Source of the DNA: CAZILN01 sp964540005
GTDB lineage: Bacteria; Bacteroidota; Bacteroidia; Bacteroidales; SM23-62
Direction of reading: 5' to 3'
DNA: 10,784 nucleotides
Assembly (NCBI GenBank): GCA_964540005.1
Contig: CAZILN010000371.1
Span: 1-10,784 of the forward strand
The translations under genes were made by a program, and so were the position numbers. The notes beneath the pieces were generated by a model that worked only from the letters and a program-made list of their open reading frames with translations, had not been told where the DNA came from and made no database searches. The number at the start of each line of letters is the position of its first letter. Position 1 is the stretch's first letter. Positions 1 to 6,868 of this stretch are shown piece by piece.

Positions 1-1
1 T

Positions 2-313
2 ATAGTACCCCTGCTAAAAGGCGGGTCGCATCTTGACAGGGAGGCCATATACTGGCATTTCCCGCATTACAGTAACCACGGGATGCAGAGTCCCGGCGGT
101 GCCATCCGGGCCGGTGACTTTAAACTGATTGAATACTTTGAAAACAATACTGTACAATTGTTCAACCTGAAGGAAGACATTGGGGAGCAGCATGACCTGT
201 CGGCCTCTGAACCTGAAAAGGCAGATGAATTAAGGGAAATGCTGCATCAGTGGAGGCAAAATATCGATGCCACGATGATGAGCCCTAATCCCGAGTATAA
301 CAGGGCTGAATAA
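2..313 (+). CDS. S1-type (arylsulfatase-like) sulfatase, C-terminal fragment
   Basis: The reading frame is open from the window edge to TAA at 311-313 and gives the last 103 residues of a larger protein. The fragment has the C-terminal signature of type I sulfatases: a YWHFPHYSNHG stretch (about residues 17-27), then SPGGAIRAGDFKLIEYFE and LFNLKEDIGEQHDL, where the C-terminal subdomain packs against the alpha/beta core. Such enzymes remove sulfate esters from sugars and are usually exported in Bacteroidota. The formylglycine motif (C-x-P-x-R) and metal ligands lie upstream of the window, so activity and substrate cannot be judged. The tail after the last helix (ending PNPEYNRAE) looks normal, so the 3' end appears intact. 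It runs convergently into the recombinase gene and fits the glycoside hydrolases at the other end of the window. Confidence 0.87.
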   Translation: MVPLLKGGSHLDREAIYWHFPHYSNHGMQSPGGAIRAGDFKLIEYFENNTVQLFNLKEDIGEQHDLSASEPEKADELREMLHQWRQNIDATMMSPNPEYNRAE

Positions 314-459
314 AGAATGGTCAGGGTTCTCTGTTTTATGTTGGTGGCACATACTGATTTCCCTTACTATGCCTGGCAGGGCTTTCAAATCGATGATGTC
401 CTATTCCTGCATTGGCTGTTCGAAAGTCAGGATGATACATGAACCAGAATTTTAATAAA

Positions 460-488
460 ATTTTTCAAACACAACTTTTTTGAAAAAT
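460..488. terminator. AT-rich perfect inverted repeat, possible bidirectional terminator
   Basis: ATTTTTCAAA (460-469) and TTTGAAAAAT (479-488) are perfect 10-bp arms around a 9-nt loop. The repeat lies between the stops of two convergent genes (sulfatase ending at 313, recombinase ending at 496). Read on the minus strand, the stem is followed by a T-rich run (TTTATTAAAATT), which suits intrinsic termination of the recombinase transcript. The stem has only one G-C pair per arm, so it would be weak. A recombinase recognition site is an alternative because the repeat abuts the integrase gene. Confidence 0.4.
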
Positions 489-495
489 ATTTCAG

Positions 496-1752
496 TTAAT
501 TCAATTTCCTGGATTTCCAGAACTCCAACATCTTTGCGGCCGCTACCTGTTCATCAACCTTTATGTACTTTAGGAAATTCCTTTCGGTCCGGTGACCACT
601 TATCTTCATAATAAACAGGGTAGGGGTTCCTTTCAGATATTCATTTGTGCAAAAAGATCTTCTGCATGTGTGGGAAGCAATCAGTTCATGTTTTTTATAT
701 GTTTTGTCAACTCGTTCAACCCCTCTTTTCTGGGTAATGATAATCTCCTCATTTATTCCAGCTTCTTCTGAGATGCCTTTGATAAGTTTATTGAAATCAT
801 TCATGTGTATACCTTCCGGGATTCCCCCATCGTATTTGCGCATTATCTTTTTAGCCGTGTCGTTAAGCGGGATAACAACATGATTCATGGTTTTACCCTG
901 TCTAAGATGGATAAAATCACCTTTAATGTTTGCGGGTTTAATACTGCTAAGATCTGAATAACGGAGCCCTGTATAGCATCCAAGTACAAAGAGGTCCCGT
1001 ATACTCTCCCTATCCTTCTCATTGGATAGATCCTGCTCATAAATGATATTAATTTCATCTTCAGTCAGGTAAATATTCTCTACCTCTTCCTGATACACCT
1101 TGAAATCGCTTGTATCTATCGGATCTGTTATATACTTGCGGGAACAATCCCTCAGGAAGATCTTCAGGTTTTTCAGAGTTTTACCAATCGTGTTTACTGC
1201 CAGCCCTTTATCTCCGTCAGGCTTTACAGCATCATGGCTGAGGTATTTCATGAATTTCTGATAAAAAGAATAGTCTATGGATTTGAAATCAAGCTTGGAT
1301 TTGCTCCATTGTTCGTATCCTTTTAGATGTTTTTTAAGGGCATGGTAATCATTAACGGTATGCTTGCCTACTCTGGGACTTTTAGCCTTTATATAATCTT
1401 CGAAATATTCAAAAAGGTCTTTTTTAACTTCAGTGCCTGGTTCCTGATTGATACCATTGTATTTATTCAGGACATATTCCGTACTGGGCTCAATTCCTTC
1501 ATCCTGGGCATTACTGACAATGTTCTCGATCTCCAACTTGGTTTTCCGTATGTGCCGGTTGATGCTATCATATTTAGGATGGCTCCTGCGTAGTACATCG
1601 TTCTCAAAATCCCAGTATTTGATTTCTATCCTCCTGTCTGTATTGATAAGGATCCGTTTATCACGGCTGTAATTATACTGGACATAAACGGGTGTCTTGC
1701 CGTCACGTTTTGAAACGTTGTGTTTTTTAACCAGGAGTTTTACTGAGGCCAT
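496..1752 (-). CDS. Tyrosine recombinase/integrase, Bacteroidota mobile-element type
   Basis: This 418-residue protein has the usual length and three-part layout of Bacteroidota integrases. An Arm-type DNA-binding domain covers about residues 1-95, a SAM-like core-binding domain about 110-210, and the catalytic domain about 225-415. All catalytic residues are visible: R264 in TGLRYSDL, K287 in RQGKTMN, H361 and R364 in HTCRR, H387 in ISGHR, and nucleophile Y396 in FLKYIKV. It should cut and rejoin DNA at specific sites through a 3'-phosphotyrosyl intermediate, either as the integrase of an integrative element or as a local inversion enzyme. The ATG at 1752 fits the family N-terminus and no strong Shine-Dalgarno precedes it. 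No excisionase, relaxase or phage gene accompanies it here, so it may be an orphan or the end of a degraded element. The coding sequence is AT-rich compared with the hydrolase genes. Confidence 0.95.
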   Translation of the reverse strand: MASVKLLVKKHNVSKRDGKTPVYVQYNYSRDKRILINTDRRIEIKYWDFENDVLRRSHPKYDSINRHIRKTKLEIENIVSNAQDEGIEPSTEYVLNKYNGINQEPGTEVKKDLFEYFEDYIKAKSPRVGKHTVNDYHALKKHLKGYEQWSKSKLDFKSIDYSFYQKFMKYLSHDAVKPDGDKGLAVNTIGKTLKNLKIFLRDCSRKYITDPIDTSDFKVYQEEVENIYLTEDEINIIYEQDLSNEKDRESIRDLFVLGCYTGLRYSDLSSIKPANIKGDFIHLRQGKTMNHVVIPLNDTAKKIMRKYDGGIPEGIHMNDFNKLIKGISEEAGINEEIIITQKRGVERVDKTYKKHELIASHTCRRSFCTNEYLKGTPTLFIMKISGHRTERNFLKYIKVDEQVAAAKMLEFWKSRKLN

Positions 1753-1768
1753 GTTCTGAATCCTAATA

Positions 1769-1792
1769 TTTGTCTCGCAATTTGTCTCGCAA
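1769..1792. repeat. Tandem 12-bp direct repeat upstream of the recombinase
   Basis: The unit TTTGTCTCGCAA occurs at 1769-1780 and again at 1781-1792 with no mismatch and no spacer. It lies 17-40 bp upstream of the recombinase start codon. It would be transcribed in the proposed leader as two copies of UUGCGAGACAAA. Short direct repeats near integrase genes often serve as arm-type or excisionase binding sites, but this role is inferred from position only. Confidence 0.85.
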
Positions 1793-1805
1793 ACTTGAAT
1801 TAAGC

Positions 1806-1826
1806 TTGTATAATGCTAATATACAA
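1806..1826. promoter_or_regulatory. 7-bp inverted repeat overlapping the recombinase promoter
   Basis: TTGTATA (1806-1812) and TATACAA (1820-1826) are perfect arms separated by 7 bp (ATGCTAA). The overall length of 21 bp is two helical turns, which suits a dimeric DNA-binding protein. A 7-7-7 arrangement also resembles a tyrosine-recombinase core site with a central crossover region. It overlaps the proposed -7 element, so binding could repress the recombinase gene. Both roles are inference; the symmetry is directly visible. Confidence 0.5.
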
Positions 1827-1847
1827 AATCTCGAAAAAACTTCCAAA
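1816..1847 (-). promoter_or_regulatory. Candidate Bacteroidota promoter of the recombinase gene
   Basis: On the minus strand, TTTG (1847-1844) is followed after exactly 20 nt by TATATTAG (1823-1816). This matches the Bacteroidota pattern of a -33 TTTG and a -7 TAnnTTTG with one mismatch. Transcription would begin near 1809, giving a leader of about 57 nt that includes the tandem repeat. Such short motifs occur by chance in AT-rich DNA, so the call rests mainly on spacing and position. Confidence 0.45.
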
Positions 1848-1932
1848 AAGCCAGTATAATAAGCGTTTTGAAGTTAAGGAAGTAAACCTGGGTAGATGTG
1901 GTTTACGGTCTCGTCGTCACCGCAACATTGAA

Positions 1933-1951
1933 AATCCTGCTAACAAGGATT
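1933..1951. repeat. 6-bp inverted repeat (AATCCT / AGGATT)
   Basis: Perfect 6-bp arms at 1933-1938 and 1946-1951 flank the 7-nt spacer GCTAACA. The size is compatible with a small hairpin or with a recombinase core site. There is no T-run directly after it on either strand, so an intrinsic terminator is unlikely. Confidence 0.3.
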
Positions 1952-1990
1952 GCAAGATTTCTTATTTTCATTCGTCATGAATCGGGTTAA

Positions 1991-2006
1991 TAATCAGATT
2001 TGATTA
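1991..2006. repeat. 6-bp inverted repeat with 4-nt spacer (TAATCA / TGATTA)
   Basis: TAATCA (1991-1996) and TGATTA (2001-2006) are perfect arms around GATT. It lies about 120 bp upstream of the antiporter start and could be an operator or a short hairpin. No function can be assigned. Confidence 0.3.
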
Positions 2007-2115
2007 CTACTTGTAGGAGCTTTCCTGAAGCCATACCTTGTCAAATTTGGAAAAACGCTGATTTGAATTGGTATTGTTTTGGGGATGATGACGGTTTTTC
2101 TGTTTCGGATCTTCG

Positions 2116-2123
2116 TATATTTG
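2116..2123 (+). promoter_or_regulatory. Possible -7 element (TATATTTG) just before the antiporter
   Basis: TATATTTG is a perfect match to the Bacteroidota -7 consensus TAnnTTTG. It ends only 4 nt before the antiporter ATG, so transcription from it would be almost leaderless. No TTTG is present at the expected distance of 19-20 nt upstream, so the match may be accidental. Confidence 0.22.
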
Positions 2124-2127
2124 ATAC

Positions 2128-3282
2128 ATGCATGGCGATACATTGATACCCGTATATACCCTTATCATTTTTTCAATCCTTATCATGGGACTGATTTTTA
2201 AAACAATTCGTATACCTTATGTAGTGAGTTACCTGTTTGTAGGCATTTTAATAGGTCCTCATGGAATAGGATTTGTACAGGATACAATATTGCTCAGGCA
2301 GTTTGAAATGGTTGGCCTGGTATTCCTCATGTTTTTTGTTGGCATGGAAATATCTTTGGAGGATTTACTGAAAAACTGGAAAATACCACTCTTGGGAACT
2401 ATTATTCAGATCGCGATAACAGTCGGAATTGTTTTTCTTCTTGGAACCATCCTGGGCTGGAAATTCATCCGGGTATTGCTCATTGGATTCGTCATCAGTA
2501 TCAGCAGTACTGCAGTGGTGATTAAACTTCTTAGTGAATGGAATCTGAGCAATACGCATGTGGGAAGGAATGTTATTGGCGTATTGCTGGTCCAGGATAT
2601 TGTACTGATACCAATGATCATTGTCATGGACCTAATGCAGGGACAATCCATGCAAGTTGAAAACCTGGTATTGCAATTGGCAGGAGGAATCTTATTGTTA
2701 ATATTTATTATCTACCTCTTACGAAAGAAAGAGATCCATTTGCCATTCATGCAATATTTTCGGGGACATAAAGAGCTTCAGATTTTTGGCGCTCTGGCCA
2801 TTTGTTTTGGAATGGTGATGGCTACTGAATTATTCAGATTATCACCATTTTTGGGTGCCTTTCTGGCAGGTATTTATATACGTTCGACCCGTGAAACAGA
2901 ATGGATACACATCACCTTAGAACCTTTTTATATATTCTTTGTGGCCATTTTCTTTGTTTCAGTAGGTATGATGCTGGATATCAATTTTGTCTTTAAAAAC
3001 TGGGGCATTATACTTTTGTTGATCAGTCTTGTATTTATTGTCAATACCACAATCAATACCAGTATGATGCGCATACTTGGCGAGCCCTGGCGTGAAAGCC
3101 TGTTGGGCGGTGCAATGCTGGCTCAGGTCGGGGAGTTCAGTTTTGTAATACTATCTGTGGGACAGCAAAGCGAGATAGTCTCAGATTTCACATACCAGAT
3201 CATCCTGGCCCTTATAACCCTGACCCTGATATTAAGTCCGGCCTGGATTTCCCTCTTTAGGAAACTGACCATAAAAGTCTAA
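2128..3282 (+). CDS. Kef-type (CPA2) monovalent cation/H+ antiporter, membrane domain only
   Basis: This 384-residue, very hydrophobic inner-membrane protein belongs to the Na+/H+ exchanger domain family, CPA2/Kef branch. Visible motifs in order are YLFVGILIGPHGIGF (about 35-49), ISSTAVVIKLL (125-135), the family's QD pair at Q156-D157 in GVLLVQDIVLIP, LSPFLGAFLAGIYIRS (238-253), FVSVGMMLD (276-284) and AQVGEFSFVIL (332-342). Members exchange K+ or Na+ for protons and take part in pH and ion balance. E. coli KefB and KefC carry a C-terminal nucleotide-binding RCK/TrkA-N domain; this protein stops right after the last membrane segment and lacks one, as many short CPA2 members do. The start is well bounded: an in-frame TGA lies at 2122-2124, and the next ATG would fall inside the first membrane helix. 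It has no obvious link to the neighbouring sugar genes. Confidence 0.9.
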   Translation: MHGDTLIPVYTLIIFSILIMGLIFKTIRIPYVVSYLFVGILIGPHGIGFVQDTILLRQFEMVGLVFLMFFVGMEISLEDLLKNWKIPLLGTIIQIAITVGIVFLLGTILGWKFIRVLLIGFVISISSTAVVIKLLSEWNLSNTHVGRNVIGVLLVQDIVLIPMIIVMDLMQGQSMQVENLVLQLAGGILLLIFIIYLLRKKEIHLPFMQYFRGHKELQIFGALAICFGMVMATELFRLSPFLGAFLAGIYIRSTRETEWIHITLEPFYIFFVAIFFVSVGMMLDINFVFKNWGIILLLISLVFIVNTTINTSMMRILGEPWRESLLGGAMLAQVGEFSFVILSVGQQSEIVSDFTYQIILALITLTLILSPAWISLFRKLTIKV

Positions 3283-3469
3283 CACAAATTTGGATAATCT
3301 GGTGAGTTGGATCGGAATTTGCATTAAGCAGAAAATCCGGAACTTAATCTGTGCATTACATTCAAGCGCCGGAATTTGTATCTGTTTATAGTACACGTTT
3401 ATTGTATTCCCGTTCTGATTTTACTAAACAACAATCAGGTAATAACAATAAGTGTTGTTCTCATGATTT

Positions 3470-4948
3470 TCAGATCTTCTTTTGCATACTTTTCCTTGCG
3501 CCGATCTGATACAGATCCTGAAGGGAGGATCTATAGCTTTCAAGAAATTTCCCGGAATGTATCAGTTCCCCGAAAACGGATTCGATGGATAAAAAGGCAA
3601 GGGAGTTGTTCCGTGAGGCCAGTGCTTTTTCCTGGAGGATGGCAGCCATTTTGTCTTCAAGCCGGTATTTCTTTCCCTGTTCATCAACGCCTTCAGCATA
3701 CCTGCACCAGGCTGCTACTACCAGTGATGAACAATCTATGGGGCCGCCCTTCAGCAATTGTTCCCTGATCGTTGGTAATAAAAACTCGGGGATTTTGGAG
3801 GAACTCTCCAGGCAGATCCGTGACAACCGGTCAGCAATGTTCGGGTTTCCGAACCTGTCGATCAGGCTGCCTTTGTAAGCCTCAAGATCGATACCTGTAA
3901 CGGTATCAAGAATAGGTGTTACTTCAGTGTCCATGAATTGTCTCAGGAATTTTGCAAAAAGGGGGTCACGTGCTGCCTCATGAACATAAGTATATCCTGC
4001 CAGGCTGCCCAGGAAACCCAGCACCGAATGCCCCGCGTTCAGGAGGCGGATCTTCATTTTTTCATAGGGACTTACATCAGGTACAAATTGAGCCCCCACT
4101 TTTTCCCATGCGGGTCGTCCATTCACAAACCTATCCTCAATCACCCACTGGGTAAAGGGTTCACAGACTACCGGCCAACCGTCTTTGATCTGAAATGTTG
4201 ACTCCAGGTATTGCCTGTCTGATTCATTGGTCACCGGTGTGATACGGTCTACCATGCTATTGGGAAAACTTGCATTTTTTGAGATCCATGCGGACAGGTC
4301 ATTGTTCAGCCTGTTGGTATATTCCAGCAACATATTTCTGGCCATATCGCCATTCTTCTGTATATTATCACAGGACAGAATAGTAAAGGCCTGGATGCCT
4401 CTCTCTTTCCTGCGTCTGAGCGCCTCTGAAAGGTAGCCATATACTGTCCTGGCTTGCAGCGGATGTTCAAGATCCCATAAAATATCGGGATTCTCAAAAT
4501 CAAATCCACCGGATGACTGGCTGAAATTATAACCTCCTTCGGTAATGGTCAGGCTGACTATCCTGGTATCAGGATGGGCCATTTTTTCAATTACTGCATC
4601 CGGGTTTTCCGGTGCAAAAAGGTATTCAGTAATGGATCCTATCACACGGGCATCAGGTATTCCTTCAGGCGGTTTGCACATTAAGGTGTACAGGCAATCC
4701 TGCTTATTCAGTATCTCATACATCCTCCGGTCAGTCTCCAGCAAACCTGTCCCGCAAATTGCCCAGTTCCATGCATTATGGCCAGCTATAAGCTTATCTG
4801 TATATGAAGCCTGATGGGCCCTGTGAAAGCCGCCCACACCTATATGTACGATCCCGGCTCTCAGTTTTCTTCGGTCGTACCGGGGGACTGCGACTGCATC
4901 CGGAATAAGAGGCAGGTTCGCTTCGTTTAAGGGAATCGTTTTAACCAT
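3470..4948 (-). CDS. Mannitol 2-dehydrogenase family polyol/sugar-acid oxidoreductase
   Basis: This 492-residue cytoplasmic protein is a long-chain NAD(P)-dependent polyol dehydrogenase. The N-terminal Rossmann domain has the nucleotide-binding stretch IVHIGVGGFHRAHQA (33-47). The family signatures MVDRITP (232-238) and VVCEPFTQWVIEDRF (260-274) follow. The catalytic K-x4-N-x2-H triad is intact at K299, N304 and H307. From memory of Pseudomonas fluorescens mannitol 2-dehydrogenase (493 residues; Lys295, Asn300, His303), the offset is a constant 4. The same offset aligns N195, D234, R377 and K385 with the reported substrate-pocket residues. The most likely reaction is D-mannitol to D-fructose or a related polyol oxidation. 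Fructuronate or tagaturonate reductase activity in the same superfamily is the main alternative. It lies 34 nt downstream of the permease gene on the same strand, so the two are probably co-transcribed. No Shine-Dalgarno is seen. Confidence 0.88.
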   Translation of the reverse strand: MVKTIPLNEANLPLIPDAVAVPRYDRRKLRAGIVHIGVGGFHRAHQASYTDKLIAGHNAWNWAICGTGLLETDRRMYEILNKQDCLYTLMCKPPEGIPDARVIGSITEYLFAPENPDAVIEKMAHPDTRIVSLTITEGGYNFSQSSGGFDFENPDILWDLEHPLQARTVYGYLSEALRRRKERGIQAFTILSCDNIQKNGDMARNMLLEYTNRLNNDLSAWISKNASFPNSMVDRITPVTNESDRQYLESTFQIKDGWPVVCEPFTQWVIEDRFVNGRPAWEKVGAQFVPDVSPYEKMKIRLLNAGHSVLGFLGSLAGYTYVHEAARDPLFAKFLRQFMDTEVTPILDTVTGIDLEAYKGSLIDRFGNPNIADRLSRICLESSSKIPEFLLPTIREQLLKGGPIDCSSLVVAAWCRYAEGVDEQGKKYRLEDKMAAILQEKALASRNNSLAFLSIESVFGELIHSGKFLESYRSSLQDLYQIGARKSMQKKI

Positions 4949-4982
4949 AAGTTTACATTTTCAGGGTATCTGACTAATTGGG

Positions 4983-6704
4983 TCAGGGATGTGATTTTTT
5001 GCGGATCCTCAGTGCCAGGTAAGCAAAAACAAAGTATATGATGGTACATATAAATCCTGTCTGGTGAAAAGTTACTTTATTGGATCCATAGGTAAATTCA
5101 TTGCCGCTTCCAAACATAGTAACGGCAGCCAAAACCAGAATAACTGCCAGGCTGCCCCATGCAATCAGAATAAAAGATATACGGATTGCATATGAAGTTT
5201 TAGAACCGGATTTTTTACGGGACTCATTAATATCACGGGGGACTGATAAATCAATTCCTGGTTTTTCCTCCTGAACTTCTTCATTACTGTATTTCTCCTT
5301 TGCCCCAAACCGGCTGGCCAACAAAGTATATAACAATGATGTAAAGAACCAGGTTGGAATAAAGAGGTAATAGAAAGACATGATGTTCAGTATGTTTAAT
5401 CCAAAACCAAAGATCAGGGCTGCTATCCAGGCCGTGACGGCAGGGATGCTGTGAGACAGTTTTTTATAATGGACCCAGTATCGTGTCAGGCCGATCCTGG
5501 GGAAGATATAATGTTCAGTGAAGACAATGGCTCCGACCGGTACAAGGATTAAACCCGCATAGGTGAGCAATGGCAAAAACTTTGTAAAAACATAGGGGAA
5601 ACAGGCGGCAATAATTGTCACCAGGCCTACATACAGGGTGACCCGTTTTCTCGATCGGGTCTTAAATATTGCCTGTGCAGCCAGTCCTGCACGGTAGAGG
5701 TTTGCATTGGCAGTGGTCCATCCTGCAACTATAACAATTACGAAACCGGAAAGTCCCAGGGCATAGAAGGCTACATCACCCGGGTCCAGGTGAATAATCG
5801 TTGTTTTCAGGATAACCGCGGTGCCGGCTCCCATTATTCCTGCGGCAATCCATGCGATATAATGGCCGAATATCATTCCGAAAGAAGAGAATAATCCATA
5901 GCTGACTTTCCTGGCATAGCGAAAAATAGCCATATCGACCAGTCCCACATGAGTCAGGGTATTGGCTGCCCATGCAAATCCGAGCACTTCCAGCATACCA
6001 ACTCCTTTTTCCCCCTGAGCATTGGTCCCGGTCCAGATTGAATGGTCAGCCATATTCATAAAATCCCCCCAGTTTGCCAGTTGTGTTTTTCCCAGAATTG
6101 CCTGGGCCAGGACAGGTAACAGGGCCATGGCGCCACCTACGAACATAACAAACAGCCAGGGGGCACAAAGGGTTGAAAACTCCGCCAGGGTATTAAAACC
6201 ATATATGGCAACCAACACTACCACTGCGCCTACAACAAGGACTATCAAAACAAAACGGATATCGGCAGGGTACCAGTTAAGCTGGGCGGGTATATTGAAT
6301 ATGAATCGTACAGCCGAGGAAGAAACTGTGATCATGGCCGCCGAGATCACTGTAAAAATCAGGACATTGGACCAGTTATACAGTTTTGTTGACGATTCAC
6401 CGGCAATTTTTTTCAGGTACCAGTAAAGACTGAGTCTTGTTTGCACTGCAATGGGTGCTGTAATAAGGGTCCAGCTCAGCACTGCCAGCAAATTGCCGAT
6501 CAGGAGACCCACAAGGATGTCCCTGGTTGAAGCTCCCAGTGCCACAAAAGTTGCACCGATAACGAATTCAGTAGCGGCTACATGCTCTCCTGCGTATATT
6601 CCTGCAAAATGTTTCCAGCCGTGAAGTTCATGCTCGGGTATGGGCATCTGCTCTGAATCCGGCTGGCTGATAGGTCCGGGAGGCTTGATTTGAGATTGAT
6701 CCAT
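4983..6704 (-). CDS. NCS1-like permease (cytosine/purine/allantoin permease superfamily)
   Basis: This 573-residue integral membrane protein begins with a soluble segment of about 40 residues, then HGWKHFAGIYAGEHVAATEF and GATFVALGASTRD (50-62), IGNLLAVLSW (69-78) and TTANANLYRAGL (330-341). These resemble the first helices and the helix-8 region of NCS1 permeases, which are usually Na+- or H+-coupled importers of nucleobases, hydantoins or vitamins. Twelve core membrane segments can be placed up to about residue 463. A charged loop (465-503) and two more hydrophobic segments (about 505-531 and 548-566) follow, suggesting 14 in total. The frame stays open upstream to a TTG at 6758, but the ATG at 6704 is preferred because the extra 18 codons have no other start and no family-like content. 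Its pairing with the dehydrogenase points to a polyol or sugar-derived substrate rather than a nucleobase, which is inference only. A related APC-superfamily transporter is the alternative. Confidence 0.75.
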   Translation of the reverse strand: MDQSQIKPPGPISQPDSEQMPIPEHELHGWKHFAGIYAGEHVAATEFVIGATFVALGASTRDILVGLLIGNLLAVLSWTLITAPIAVQTRLSLYWYLKKIAGESSTKLYNWSNVLIFTVISAAMITVSSSAVRFIFNIPAQLNWYPADIRFVLIVLVVGAVVVLVAIYGFNTLAEFSTLCAPWLFVMFVGGAMALLPVLAQAILGKTQLANWGDFMNMADHSIWTGTNAQGEKGVGMLEVLGFAWAANTLTHVGLVDMAIFRYARKVSYGLFSSFGMIFGHYIAWIAAGIMGAGTAVILKTTIIHLDPGDVAFYALGLSGFVIVIVAGWTTANANLYRAGLAAQAIFKTRSRKRVTLYVGLVTIIAACFPYVFTKFLPLLTYAGLILVPVGAIVFTEHYIFPRIGLTRYWVHYKKLSHSIPAVTAWIAALIFGFGLNILNIMSFYYLFIPTWFFTSLLYTLLASRFGAKEKYSNEEVQEEKPGIDLSVPRDINESRKKSGSKTSYAIRISFILIAWGSLAVILVLAAVTMFGSGNEFTYGSNKVTFHQTGFICTIIYFVFAYLALRIRKKSHP

Positions 6705-6789
6705 AGAGGCAGTATGTAATTTACCCCTTAAGATAGCTGTATTGTATTCAATTAGCAACTTGTTTTTATTATCTTTAAAAACCGGCCGG

Positions 6790-6809
6790 GATGGGCAATG
6801 ATTCCCATC
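6790..6809. promoter_or_regulatory. Hairpin/dyad GATGGG-N8-CCCATC in the divergent region
   Basis: Perfect 6-bp arms at 6790-6795 and 6804-6809 enclose CAATGATT. It lies 86-105 bp upstream of the permease ATG. On the minus strand it is followed by CCGGCCGG and five T residues, which gives it some likeness to an attenuator or terminator, although the T-run is separated from the stem. A dimeric regulator operator is equally possible. Confidence 0.3.
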
Positions 6810-6868
6810 AGGTTTGTGATTATGAGCATTGAATATCTGATTCTCTAATACTAAAAAAATCTAAACCA

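Larger units (their letters stand above)
1753..2127. other. Gene-free divergent region between recombinase and antiporter
   Basis: These 375 nt carry no convincing ORF. They do hold an unusual amount of small symmetry: the 12-bp tandem repeat, the 7-bp dyad over the recombinase promoter, AATCCT-GCTAACA-AGGATT (1933-1951), and TAATCA-GATT-TGATTA (1991-2006). I looked for a tRNA 3' end as an integration target around 1890-1960 and found no T-arm or acceptor pairing. The region should contain promoters for both flanking genes and possibly the recombinase crossover site, but the sequence alone does not show which repeat is which. Confidence 0.6.

Noticed and set aside
317..442. 41-codon ORF on the plus strand between sulfatase and recombinase
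   Set aside because: It is short, has no recognisable motif or clear start signal, and such a length is expected by chance in a gap of this size.
1885..1960. Possible tRNA 3' end as integration target near GGTAGATGTGG and TCGTCGTCACCGC
   Set aside because: No TTCRA-type T-loop, no acceptor-stem pairing and no cloverleaf could be built on either strand.
3427..3459. 7-bp inverted repeat AACAACA / TGTTGTT as terminator of the dehydrogenase operon
   Set aside because: The loop is 19 nt, the stem is AT-rich, and no T-run follows on the minus strand, so termination is not supported.
3283..3469. Gap between the convergent antiporter and dehydrogenase genes, with CGGAATTTG at 3313-3321 and 3370-3378
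   Set aside because: The 9-bp repeat is short and not symmetrically placed; no gene, promoter or convincing terminator was seen.
3376..3768. Plus-strand open frame of 130 codons over the end of the dehydrogenase gene
   Set aside because: It is antisense to a gene with clear catalytic motifs, and its product has no recognisable features.
6022..6426. Plus-strand open frame of 134 codons inside the permease gene
   Set aside because: It is antisense to well-supported membrane helices and is a reading-frame shadow.
6705..6758. 18-codon N-terminal extension of the permease from a TTG start
   Set aside because: The ATG at 6704 is a better start, and the extension has no family-like content or ribosome-binding signal.
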